Below, in pieces: positions 40,435 to 48,196 of a DNA stretch of 64,000 nt. The notes beneath the pieces were generated by a model that ran no database searches, was not told where the DNA came from, and saw only the letters and a list, made by a program, of their open reading frames with translations. Numbering within the stretch: the first letter of the stretch is position 1; each line of letters begins with the position of its first letter. The DNA is from Tamlana sp038148895 (GTDB lineage: Bacteria; Bacteroidota; Bacteroidia; Flavobacteriales; Flavobacteriaceae), in the NCBI GenBank assembly GCA_038148895.1, contig JBBVGQ010000001.1; one strand, 5' to 3'. Position numbers and translations under genes: made by a program.

Positions 40435-43400
40435 GTGAGTCATTCTGCCCTCTCGCAAACCTATGTACAGATTTTGCAAACGCAAAAACTGCAAACTTCT
40501 ATTGCCCAACCTCAAAGTAAAACGTTTTTAAAAGGCCTTGTTGGCTCCTCATTATCGTTTGTGGTGTCAAGTGTTTTTAAAGAAACAGAAAAGCCATTTT
40601 TATTGATTTTTAATGACAAAGAAGAGGCGGCACATTATTTAAATGATTTAGAACAGCTTTGCAACGATAAAGATGTTCTGTTTTACCCTGGAAGCTACCG
40701 CAGGCCTTACGATATTGAGGAAACAGACAATGCCAATGTACTCCTTCGGGCCGAGGTTTTAAACCGCATTAATTCACAAAAAAAACCAGCCATTATTGTT
40801 ACTTACCCCGATGCCCTTTTTGAGCAAGTTGTGACCAGAAAGGAGTTGGAAAGGAGTACTCTTAAGGTAGCAGTGGGAGATAAACTATCCATCGATTTTG
40901 TAAATGAAGTGCTTTTTGAGTATCAGTTTAAACGTGTTGATTTTGTTACCGAACCTGGGGAGTTTTCCGTTCGTGGTGGAATTGTGGATGTGTTTTCATT
41001 TTCGCATGATGAACCCTACCGCATTGAATTTTTTGGAGAGGAGGTTGATAGCATCAGAACGTTTGATGTAGAAACTCAGTTGTCCATAGAGCAGACCAAG
41101 AAAATCAACATTATTCCCAATGTGGCCAACAAACTGTTACAAGAAAGCCGTCAGAGCTTTTTAAAATACATTGCCCAAAAAACGGTGGTTTGGTTAAAAA
41201 ATGCCGATTTATTTTTTTCAAGAATCGATGATTTTTACACAAGGGCAGAAGAAGCTTTCAAAACACTTTCAACAGAAATAAAGCATGCTACGCCTAGTGA
41301 ACTATTTTGTAATTCAACTTTACTAAAAAAGCAATTATTGGAATTTTCAATAGTTGAGTTTGGCACCGAGAGCGTTTTATGTCATTTAGAGCGCAGCAAA
41401 GAATCTCAAACAATCACGTTTAACACCACCCCACAACCCGCATTCAACAAGCAATTCAATCTTTTAATAGAAGATTTGAATAAAAATCACAACAACGGTT
41501 ACGCCAATTATATTGCTTGTGTAAGTGAGCAACAGGCTAAGCGTTTTCATGATATTTTTGACGATTCGCATTTAGAGGTTAGTCCGTATAACACCGTTTT
41601 ATTGTCGTTGCACCAAGGTTTTATTGACCATGATGCCAAAATAGTGAGCTATACTGACCATCAAATTTTTGAACGCTATCACAAATTTCATCTAAAAAAC
41701 GGATATGCCAAAAAGCAAGCCATAACCTTAAAGGAACTTACAAATTTAAGTATGGGCGATTATGTTACCCATATTGACCATGGTATTGGGCGTTTTGGAG
41801 GGCTTCAAAAAATAGATGTTGAGGGCAAAAAGCAGGAGGCCATTAAATTGATTTATGGCGAGCGCGATGTGCTGTATTTAAGCATTCATTCGCTTCATAA
41901 AATCACAAAATTTAATGGTAAAGACGGCAAGCCGCCAAAAATCTACAAGCTTGGCAGCAAGGCTTGGAAAACCCTAAAGGAAAAAACAAAGTCGCGCGTA
42001 AAGCATGTCGCCTTTAATCTTATAAAACTTTACGCAAAACGTAAAACAGAAAAGGGTTATCAATACAATCCAGACAGTTATATGCAGCACGAGTTGGAGG
42101 CGTCCTTTATTTATGAAGATACGCCCGACCAAAGTACCGCGACAGGCGATATTAAAACCGACATGGAAAGCGAACGCCCCATGGATAGATTGGTTTGTGG
42201 CGATGTCGGTTTTGGCAAGACCGAGGTGGCTATTCGTGCCGCATTTAAGGCCGTAGACAACGGGAAGCAAGTTGCTGTGCTAGTGCCTACAACCATTTTG
42301 GCGTATCAGCATTCAAGAACGTTTAGGCAACGTTTAAAGGATTTTCCCGTAACGGTAGATTATTTAAACCGATTTAGAACGGCCAAAGAAAAACGAGAAA
42401 CTCTGGAAGCTCTGGAGAATGGCCAAGTCGATATCATCATCGGTACACATCAGTTGGTTAACAAAAATGTGAAGTTTAAAGATTTAGGGCTGCTAATTGT
42501 TGATGAAGAACAAAAGTTCGGTGTAGCAGTAAAAGAAAAATTAAAAACATTAAAAGAAAATGTTGATGTTTTAACCTTAACCGCAACCCCAATTCCCAGA
42601 ACGCTTCAGTTCAGTTTAATGGCGGCGCGCGATTTATCGGTTATCACAACACCTCCGCCAAATAGATATCCTATTGAAAGCCATGTTATTCGTTTTAATG
42701 AAGAAACTATTCGCGATGCCATCAGTTATGAAATTGAGCGAGGTGGGCAAATTTTCTTCATCCATAACCGCATTGAAAATATTAAGGAAGTGGCAGGCAT
42801 GATCCAGCGTTTGGTGCCCGATGCTAAAATTGGTATTGGGCATGGGCAAATGGATGGTAAAAAATTAGAACAACTCATGCTGTCTTTTATGGATGGCGGT
42901 TTTGATGTGCTTGTTAGTACCACCATAGTTGAAAGCGGATTGGATGTACCAAACGCTAATACCATTTTTATCAATAATGCCAATAATTTTGGTTTGAGCG
43001 ATTTGCACCAAATGCGCGGACGGGTTGGACGAAGCAACAAAAAAGCTTTCTGCTATTTTATAACTCCCGAATATTCTGCAATGACCGAAGATGCGCGAAA
43101 GCGCATTACAGCACTAGAACAATTTACAGAATTGGGCAGTGGTTTTAATATAGCCATGAAAGATTTGGAAATTCGTGGAGCGGGCGATTTATTGGGCGGT
43201 GAGCAAAGTGGGTTTATCAATGAAATTGGGTTTGATACTTATCAGAAGATATTGAACGAAGCCATAGAAGAGCTTAAGGAAAATGAATTTAAGGACCTTT
43301 ACAACGAGCCCGAAGAAAATAAGGTTTATGTTAAAGATGTTACCATAGATTCCGATTTTGAGTTGCTCTTCCCAGATAGTTATATCAACAACATTACAGA

Positions 43401-43794
43401 ACGTTTAAACCTCTATACCCAACTCAACAACCTAAAAACAGAAACAGAATTGTTTACCTTTGAAAACGAATTAATTGACCGCTTTGGGGAATTGCCAAAA
43501 CAAGTGACCGATTTGTTAAATAGTGTCCAAATAAAGTGGTTGGGCATAAAAATTGGGTTTGAAAAGGTTGTGATGAAAAAAGGGAAGCTCATTGGTTATT
43601 TTATTAACGACCAACAAAGTAGTTTTTATCAAAGCAACAATTTTACCAAGGTACTGCAGTTTGTTCAAACACATCCAAATACCTGTAGAATGAAAGAAAA
43701 ACAAACCCGTAACGGTTTACGCTTAATGCTTACTTTTGATAATATTAAAACCGTAAAGCAGGCTTTGGGTGCTTTACAAACCATTGTGGCTTAA
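40435..43794 (+). CDS. mfd: Transcription-repair coupling factor
   Basis: A translocase that removes stalled RNA polymerase and recruits UvrA. It has 1119 residues with a GTG start. Domains are a UvrB-homology region with EPGEFSVRGGIVDVFSF, the CarD-like RNA-polymerase interaction domain starting NLSMGDYVTHIDHGIGRF at about 440, Walker A DVGFGKTEVAIRAA with K595, DEEQ in LLIVDEEQKFGV, TATPIPRTLQFS, and the helicase C-terminal VSTTIVESGLDVPNANTI with MRGRVGRS, then the D7 region. Residues about 316-326 (CHLERSKESQ) derive from an in-frame dispersed repeat at 41381-41408. Confidence 0.92.
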   Translation: MSHSALSQTYVQILQTQKLQTSIAQPQSKTFLKGLVGSSLSFVVSSVFKETEKPFLLIFNDKEEAAHYLNDLEQLCNDKDVLFYPGSYRRPYDIEETDNANVLLRAEVLNRINSQKKPAIIVTYPDALFEQVVTRKELERSTLKVAVGDKLSIDFVNEVLFEYQFKRVDFVTEPGEFSVRGGIVDVFSFSHDEPYRIEFFGEEVDSIRTFDVETQLSIEQTKKINIIPNVANKLLQESRQSFLKYIAQKTVVWLKNADLFFSRIDDFYTRAEEAFKTLSTEIKHATPSELFCNSTLLKKQLLEFSIVEFGTESVLCHLERSKESQTITFNTTPQPAFNKQFNLLIEDLNKNHNNGYANYIACVSEQQAKRFHDIFDDSHLEVSPYNTVLLSLHQGFIDHDAKIVSYTDHQIFERYHKFHLKNGYAKKQAITLKELTNLSMGDYVTHIDHGIGRFGGLQKIDVEGKKQEAIKLIYGERDVLYLSIHSLHKITKFNGKDGKPPKIYKLGSKAWKTLKEKTKSRVKHVAFNLIKLYAKRKTEKGYQYNPDSYMQHELEASFIYEDTPDQSTATGDIKTDMESERPMDRLVCGDVGFGKTEVAIRAAFKAVDNGKQVAVLVPTTILAYQHSRTFRQRLKDFPVTVDYLNRFRTAKEKRETLEALENGQVDIIIGTHQLVNKNVKFKDLGLLIVDEEQKFGVAVKEKLKTLKENVDVLTLTATPIPRTLQFSLMAARDLSVITTPPPNRYPIESHVIRFNEETIRDAISYEIERGGQIFFIHNRIENIKEVAGMIQRLVPDAKIGIGHGQMDGKKLEQLMLSFMDGGFDVLVSTTIVESGLDVPNANTIFINNANNFGLSDLHQMRGRVGRSNKKAFCYFITPEYSAMTEDARKRITALEQFTELGSGFNIAMKDLEIRGAGDLLGGEQSGFINEIGFDTYQKILNEAIEELKENEFKDLYNEPEENKVYVKDVTIDSDFELLFPDSYINNITERLNLYTQLNNLKTETELFTFENELIDRFGELPKQVTDLLNSVQIKWLGIKIGFEKVVMKKGKLIGYFINDQQSSFYQSNNFTKVLQFVQTHPNTCRMKEKQTRNGLRLMLTFDNIKTVKQALGALQTIVA
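41381..41408 (+). repeat. GTCAT...ATCTC dispersed repeat embedded in mfd
   Basis: The stretch starting GTCATTTAGAGCGCAGC and ending GAATCTCAAA matches the GTCATTTCGAGCGAAGC...GAAATCTCA repeat that is common between genes in Flavobacteriaceae. Here it is translated in frame as CHLERSKESQ in a poorly conserved part of Mfd. Confidence 0.5.
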
Positions 43795-43799
43795 TTATT

Positions 43800-43841
43800 G
43801 ACATAAGAATTTATGTCATGCTGAACTCGTTTCAGCATCTC
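43800..43841 (+). repeat. Two adjacent short hairpin repeats after mfd
   Basis: GACATAA/TTATGTC with a four-base loop (43800-43817), directly followed by ATGCTGAA/TTCAGCAT with a five-base loop (43818-43838). The second belongs to the GTCATGCTGAA...TTCAGCATCTC family of dispersed flavobacterial palindromes. It starts 5 bp after the mfd stop codon and may also act as a transcription end. Confidence 0.6.
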
Positions 43842-43876
43842 AAAATTTAAAAACATAACCAAACGATTGTAAAATA

Positions 43877-45214
43877 TTGAAACGCTTAATTTTCTTAACA
43901 TTTTTATTGCCTAGTATTTTATGGTCTCAACACACCATTAAAGGTGTATTTTCTCCACCTGGAGATTACGATGTTGCACTTTTGTATAAAGCAACCCCAA
44001 CGGTTTCAAAGTATATTTCCAATGCCGAAATAAAGGAGGATGGCAGTTTTGTGTTCAAGTTAGACTCGACAGTAGCCAAAGGTATTTACCGCTTGGTTTA
44101 TGCCATACCTCAAGAGGATTATAATTTTGATATTATTTATAACGGAAAGGAGGATATCGAGGTCAATTTCAACTCTGAAACAGGGGTTGACTTTGTAAAA
44201 TCGGTAGAAAATAAGTTGGTGGCATCCTATACCAACAGCATGTCAAAAGTCACGCAAAGTATAGCCAATTATTTCAGTCAGATGGGTAAAGATACGATGG
44301 CTCTTAAGGCTATTTTTAAAACACAAAGAGAAGCGCAATTAAATTTTGAAAAGGCTGCTAAAGGAACCATAGCTTTAGAGTTTATTAAAGCCAATAAGCC
44401 CTTTATTCCCAATAAAGCATTAAATGTTGAAACCTACATTAAGCAATTGGAATATCATTATTTCGACCATGTAGATTTCACGAATAAAACACTCCAGAGT
44501 TCTAGCTTTTTGCAAGAACGGATGCTCAATTATGTTTTTGGAACAACCGACAAAACTAAAGATGATGCCGAAAATTATCGAACTAACATTGATGTTGTAT
44601 GGGATAAAATGAAGGTTGCACCACCAAAAGTGAAACGTATTCTATTGGTTGATCTTTGGCAGCAAATGGCAGACTTGGGCCATGATTCGGTGGCCAACTA
44701 TATTTCAGATAATTATTTAATGGATATTGCTGTTGAATTAAACGACCAAGATCTTGTACATACGTTAATATTGTATAAAGACACCTCAATAGGCAGTGAA
44801 GCACCAGATTTTGATGTAAAGATTAAAGAAAACGGAAATTTGATAACCAAAAAAATGAGCGATTTAAAACTGTCCAAAAACTACATTCTGGTTTTTTGGA
44901 GCAGCACCTGTTCGCATTGCCTGGCTGAAATTCCTCAATTGTTTGAGTTTGTAAAGGCGCTGGAGCCTGGCCAAGTGAAAGTTATCGCCATTGGTTTGGA
45001 AGATAAAGCAGATCGTCCTAAATGGGAAAAAGCCATATTAAAATTACCAAATTTTATACATGTTTATGGTGAAGGGAAATGGGACAATGAAATTGGAGAT
45101 AGCTATGGCGTAACTGCAACACCAACCTATTTTATATTGAATAAGAAAAAGGAAATAGTGGATAAGCCGTTAACCTTTGAAGATTTAAAGGGATTTTTTG
45201 AAAGCGTGGATTAA
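43877..45214 (+). CDS. Exported thioredoxin-like protein (TlpA/ResA type)
   Basis: A 445-residue protein starting with TTG. A signal peptide ends near LWSQ. Residues about 20-290 form an N-terminal domain of the DUF4369-like Bacteroidota type without recognised active site. From about 300 there is a thioredoxin fold: IGSEAPDFDVKI, then FWSSTCSHCLAEIP with redox cysteines 345 and 348, then GVTATPTYFIL with the cis-proline. It probably acts in the periplasm as a disulfide reductase or in cytochrome maturation, but the partner is unknown. It is monocistronic. Confidence 0.75.
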   Translation: MKRLIFLTFLLPSILWSQHTIKGVFSPPGDYDVALLYKATPTVSKYISNAEIKEDGSFVFKLDSTVAKGIYRLVYAIPQEDYNFDIIYNGKEDIEVNFNSETGVDFVKSVENKLVASYTNSMSKVTQSIANYFSQMGKDTMALKAIFKTQREAQLNFEKAAKGTIALEFIKANKPFIPNKALNVETYIKQLEYHYFDHVDFTNKTLQSSSFLQERMLNYVFGTTDKTKDDAENYRTNIDVVWDKMKVAPPKVKRILLVDLWQQMADLGHDSVANYISDNYLMDIAVELNDQDLVHTLILYKDTSIGSEAPDFDVKIKENGNLITKKMSDLKLSKNYILVFWSSTCSHCLAEIPQLFEFVKALEPGQVKVIAIGLEDKADRPKWEKAILKLPNFIHVYGEGKWDNEIGDSYGVTATPTYFILNKKKEIVDKPLTFEDLKGFFESVD

Positions 45215-45220
45215 CTTGCC

Positions 45221-45240
45221 ATTCCTTTTTTTGCAGGAAT
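45221..45240. repeat. Degenerate ATTCCT/AGGAAT hairpin
   Basis: Six-base arms ATTCCT and AGGAAT with an eight-base T-rich loop, between the convergent thioredoxin-like and yraN genes. It is a weak member of the same class as 484-503. Its position suggests a transcription end. Confidence 0.35.
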
Positions 45241-45599
45241 TAGAAGTGATAAAAAGCATTTTCTAAATGCTCGATGATAAATTGCTTGTCTTCTTTAACG
45301 ATGGCAATAATATCAAAACGCACCTCAACATCCAATCCGTTAACCGTAACATATTCATCAACGGCTTTTACCAACCGTTGAATTTGCTTAGGTTTTACAA
45401 AATCTTGTGGGTTTCCAAAATCGGCAGTAGACCTTGTTTTTACTTCAATAACAGCTAAAACTTCCTCTTTATGCGCAATAATGTCCACTTCCGCTTTATC
45501 AAAACGGTAGTTGCGTTCAATAATATCATAGCCGTTTTTTAACAAAAAATCCACGGCCAGTTGTTCGCCTTTTTTACCAAGTTGGTTGTGTTGCGCCAT
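45240..45599 (-). CDS. YraN family putative endonuclease (UPF0102)
   Basis: A 119-residue protein with the Holliday-junction-resolvase-like fold. Motifs are NQLGKKGEQLAVDFLLKNGYDIIERNYR, then AEVDIIAHKEEVLAVIEVKTR, matching the D-(x)n-ExK nuclease core. Biochemical role is poorly defined in the family. It is divergent from the metal-regulator operon at 45747 and convergent with the thioredoxin-like gene. Confidence 0.85.
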   Translation of the reverse strand: MAQHNQLGKKGEQLAVDFLLKNGYDIIERNYRFDKAEVDIIAHKEEVLAVIEVKTRSTADFGNPQDFVKPKQIQRLVKAVDEYVTVNGLDVEVRFDIIAIVKEDKQFIIEHLENAFYHF

Positions 45600-45675
45600 A
45601 TGGCTAATGTAAGGTTTATTTTGTGATTCAATTCTTGAATTGGAAGTTATTAAAGAGCGTTTTTCATGAAATCGT

Positions 45676-45693
45676 TTTTAGGCAAGACTAAAA
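45676..45693. promoter_or_regulatory. Putative DtxR-family operator, dtxR/feo operon
   Basis: An 18 bp palindrome TTTTAGGCAAGACTAAAA with only the central bases and one pair not matching. It resembles operators of the IdeR/DtxR family and recurs as TTTAGACAAGGCTAAA upstream of the TonB receptor. It lies about 30 bp upstream of the -7 box. Confidence 0.55.
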
Positions 45694-45697
45694 ATAT

Positions 45698-45729
45698 ATT
45701 TACCTTAAAGTAAATTATTTGTATCTTTG
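45698..45729 (+). promoter_or_regulatory. Promoter and second palindrome of the dtxR/split-feoB operon
   Basis: ATTTAC-CTTAAA-GTAAAT is a perfect six-base inverted repeat at 45698-45715. It overlaps the -33 region (TTTA) and spacer of a promoter whose -7 box is TATCTTTG at 45722-45729. Placement over the promoter suggests repression, possibly by the regulator encoded directly downstream. Confidence 0.55.
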
Positions 45730-45746
45730 TCTAATAAAACTCTTGT

Positions 45747-46400
45747 ATGGTAACACGTTCAGAAGAAAATTATTTAAAAACGATCTACCATTTAGGTAAG
45801 CAAGGCACCATTGCGGTGAGCACAAATGCCATTGCTGAAAAAATGGAAACCAAGGCTTCATCAGTTACTGATATGGTTAAAAAATTGGCCGAAAAAAACT
45901 TGGCCAACTATATAAAGTATCAAGGGGTTACTTTAACAAATGAAGGTCGTTTAGCTGCAGCTTTGGTCATCAGAAAACACCGTCTTTGGGAACTGTTTTT
46001 AGTTGAAAAACTCAACTTTTCTTGGGATGAGGTTCATGAGGTAGCCGAACAGTTAGAGCATATTAAGTCGTTAAAATTGGTCAACGAATTGGACGCATTT
46101 TTAGGTTATCCAACACACGACCCACATGGTGATCCCATCCCAGATAAAGACGGAAACTATTCGCCAATCAAGAGTATCAATATTCTGGATTTAGACACGG
46201 GGAAAGAAGGCATTTTAGCATTTGTAAAAGATTCGTCAGATATTTTTCTAAAGTATTTAAACAAGAACAATTTGGCTTTGGGAGATACGATTAAGGTTTT
46301 GGACTTTGAACCTTTTGACAATTCATTGACCATAGAAACGAAAACGCAAAAGATGATCATTTCAAACGAAGTAGCCCAAAATTTATATATAAGTCTGTAA
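45747..46400 (+). CDS. DtxR/MntR-family metal-dependent transcription regulator
   Basis: A 217-residue cytoplasmic repressor. Residues 1-70 form the winged helix (RSEENYLKTIYHL, SSVTDMVKKLAEK). The dimer domain holds the metal ligands His78, Glu82, His97, Glu101, Glu104 and His105. Glu101 stands where iron-sensing DtxR has Cys102, as in manganese-sensing MntR; the first-helix ligand position is Asn8. HDPHGDPIPDKDG follows. Residues about 140-217 are a FeoA/SH3-like domain. It is the first gene of a plus-strand operon with a membrane DtxR-FeoA protein and split feoB, and its promoter carries two palindromes, so autoregulation is likely. Confidence 0.85.
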   Translation: MVTRSEENYLKTIYHLGKQGTIAVSTNAIAEKMETKASSVTDMVKKLAEKNLANYIKYQGVTLTNEGRLAAALVIRKHRLWELFLVEKLNFSWDEVHEVAEQLEHIKSLKLVNELDAFLGYPTHDPHGDPIPDKDGNYSPIKSINILDLDTGKEGILAFVKDSSDIFLKYLNKNNLALGDTIKVLDFEPFDNSLTIETKTQKMIISNEVAQNLYISL

Positions 46401-46401
46401 C

Positions 46402-47424
46402 ATGGATAGCTATAATCCCATAACCGCTTTAATTATATTCTTTATTGGTGCCACATTGTTGTACGTACTTTTTCGGCCGGTAAAAGGATGGTTTTGGATT
46501 CTTAAGAAAAATTTTAAGAGCAACAAAAAAATCATTATAGAAGATATTTTAAAGCAACTCTATCATTTTGAAAATTCAGGAAACAAGGTAGATATGAAAA
46601 CCTTGGTCCAGGTTTTGGATTTCAACAACCAAAGTATTGTTGAAGCTATTAAACAAATGACGGTGAATGATTTGATTTATTCGGAATCTGATGTATTGAA
46701 ACTTACCGAAGCTGGTCGTAATTATGCTTTACGAATAGTTAGGGTACACAGGCTTTGGGAACGCTATTTGGCAGATAAAACGGGTTTTCATAAAACCGAA
46801 TGGCATGACAGAGCCGAATCTATGGAACACCGTTTAAGCCATGATGAAGCTGAAGAATTAGCCATGCATTTGGGAAATCCAAAGTTTGACCCGCATGGCG
46901 ACCCCATTCCAACGAAAACCGGTAAAATAGCGCAAATAAAGGGCGTTGAGTTGCCATTGCTGCCAGTTGGCTCAGTGGGAAGGATTACCCATATTGAAGA
47001 TGAACCAGAAATAATTTACAAGCAAATTTTAGCAGAACGAATTCACATCGGTTCGCTTTTAAAGGTTGTTGAAAATAATGCTACCCGAATTGTGTTTCAG
47101 TCGGAAGGAGAAGAGTTTGTTTTGGCGCCTATTGTGGCCGCAAATTTAACCGTAGCACCACTTGAAAAGGAAGTTGCGGTAGAAGATAATATTGCCAGAC
47201 TGTCTAGCTTGAATGAAGACGAAACGGCTAAAATCATTGGAATATCTAGGGAAAGTAGAGGTGAAAGCAGAAGGCGTTTGTTGGACTTAGGATTTGTAAA
47301 GGGTTCTGATGTTAGCATCGATTTAATAAATCCATTGGGAGAGCCGCACGCCTATTTAATTAAAGGAACATCCATTGCATTGCGCAAGGACCAAGCGGCA
47401 AAAATTTTAATTAAAAAAGATTAA
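46402..47424 (+). CDS. Membrane-anchored DtxR-like sensor fused to a FeoA domain
   Basis: A 340-residue protein that begins one base after the regulator stop codon. Residues 8-24 form one transmembrane helix followed by a basic stretch. Residues about 45-150 resemble a DtxR winged helix and dimer domain with a full MntR-type ligand set: Asp48, His116, Glu120, His135, Glu139, Glu142 and His143. A SH3-like middle part (to about 250) and a C-terminal FeoA domain (about 265-340, LLDLGFVKGSDV and GTSIALRKDQA) follow. The FeoA part probably contacts the GTPase encoded next. Whether the anchored winged helix binds DNA or only metal is open. Confidence 0.7.
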   Translation: MDSYNPITALIIFFIGATLLYVLFRPVKGWFWILKKNFKSNKKIIIEDILKQLYHFENSGNKVDMKTLVQVLDFNNQSIVEAIKQMTVNDLIYSESDVLKLTEAGRNYALRIVRVHRLWERYLADKTGFHKTEWHDRAESMEHRLSHDEAEELAMHLGNPKFDPHGDPIPTKTGKIAQIKGVELPLLPVGSVGRITHIEDEPEIIYKQILAERIHIGSLLKVVENNATRIVFQSEGEEFVLAPIVAANLTVAPLEKEVAVEDNIARLSSLNEDETAKIIGISRESRGESRRRLLDLGFVKGSDVSIDLINPLGEPHAYLIKGTSIALRKDQAAKILIKKD

Positions 47425-47427
47425 GCT

Positions 47428-48192
47428 ATGGAAACTAAAGTTAAGAGTGCTTGCGAAACATGCGCACATTTTAATGCCGATGGTTTAAAGAAATTGGGCA
47501 TCCATACCACTAATTTTGATTTTGTTGTGGCGTTGGCCGGTAACCCAAATACAGGAAAAAGTACTGTTTTTAATTCTTTAACGGGTTTGCGCCAACATAC
47601 TGGAAACTGGCCTGGAAAAACGGTTACAAGGGCCGAAGGAGGTTTTGAGTATAATACCAAAAAATATAAATTGGTTGATTTACCAGGTACCTACTCGTTG
47701 CTTTCAACATCAGAAGACGAAGCAGCAGCTAGGGATTTCATCCTTTTTGGAAAACCAGATGTAACCGTAATAGTTGCTGATGCCAACCGTTTGGAACGTA
47801 ACTTAAATTTGGTGCTTCAAATTTTAGAAATCACCAATAAAGCGGTTTTATGTTTAAACCTAATGGACGAGGCAAAACGCAATAACATTTCCATTGATGT
47901 TAGAACTTTGTCACGAGATTTGGGCATTCCCGTTGTACCAACAAGTGCAAGATTTAATCAAGGCATTCCAGAGTTAATACAAACCATTAGCGAAGTGGCA
48001 AGTGGTGAAATTGTTTGTAAACCACATCGTATAAAAAATGTTCCTGAAAATATTGAGAAAGCAGTTAAAACCTTATCCGGTGAAATAGAAAAAGAATTTC
48101 CCGATATTCCTAACAGCCGTTGGATTGCTTTCAGATTATTGGAAGGCGATAAGCAAATTATCAATGCTTTGAGAACTGGCGAACTGATGTAA
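47428..48192 (+). CDS. feoB: FeoB GTPase half (split FeoB)
   Basis: The cytoplasmic G-domain of a ferrous-iron or manganese transporter, 254 residues. The G1 loop is GNPNTGKST with Lys44, then VDLPGTYSL (G3) and NLMDEA (G4). The N-terminus has the metal-binding-like motif CETCAH (Cys9, Cys12, His14), unusual for FeoB. The membrane part is encoded in the next gene. It begins 3 bp after the FeoA-fusion gene. The frame ends cleanly and the following gene has its own start, so this is a gene split rather than an obvious frameshift. Confidence 0.85.
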   Translation: METKVKSACETCAHFNADGLKKLGIHTTNFDFVVALAGNPNTGKSTVFNSLTGLRQHTGNWPGKTVTRAEGGFEYNTKKYKLVDLPGTYSLLSTSEDEAAARDFILFGKPDVTVIVADANRLERNLNLVLQILEITNKAVLCLNLMDEAKRNNISIDVRTLSRDLGIPVVPTSARFNQGIPELIQTISEVASGEIVCKPHRIKNVPENIEKAVKTLSGEIEKEFPDIPNSRWIAFRLLEGDKQIINALRTGELM

Positions 48193-48196
48193 TTTT

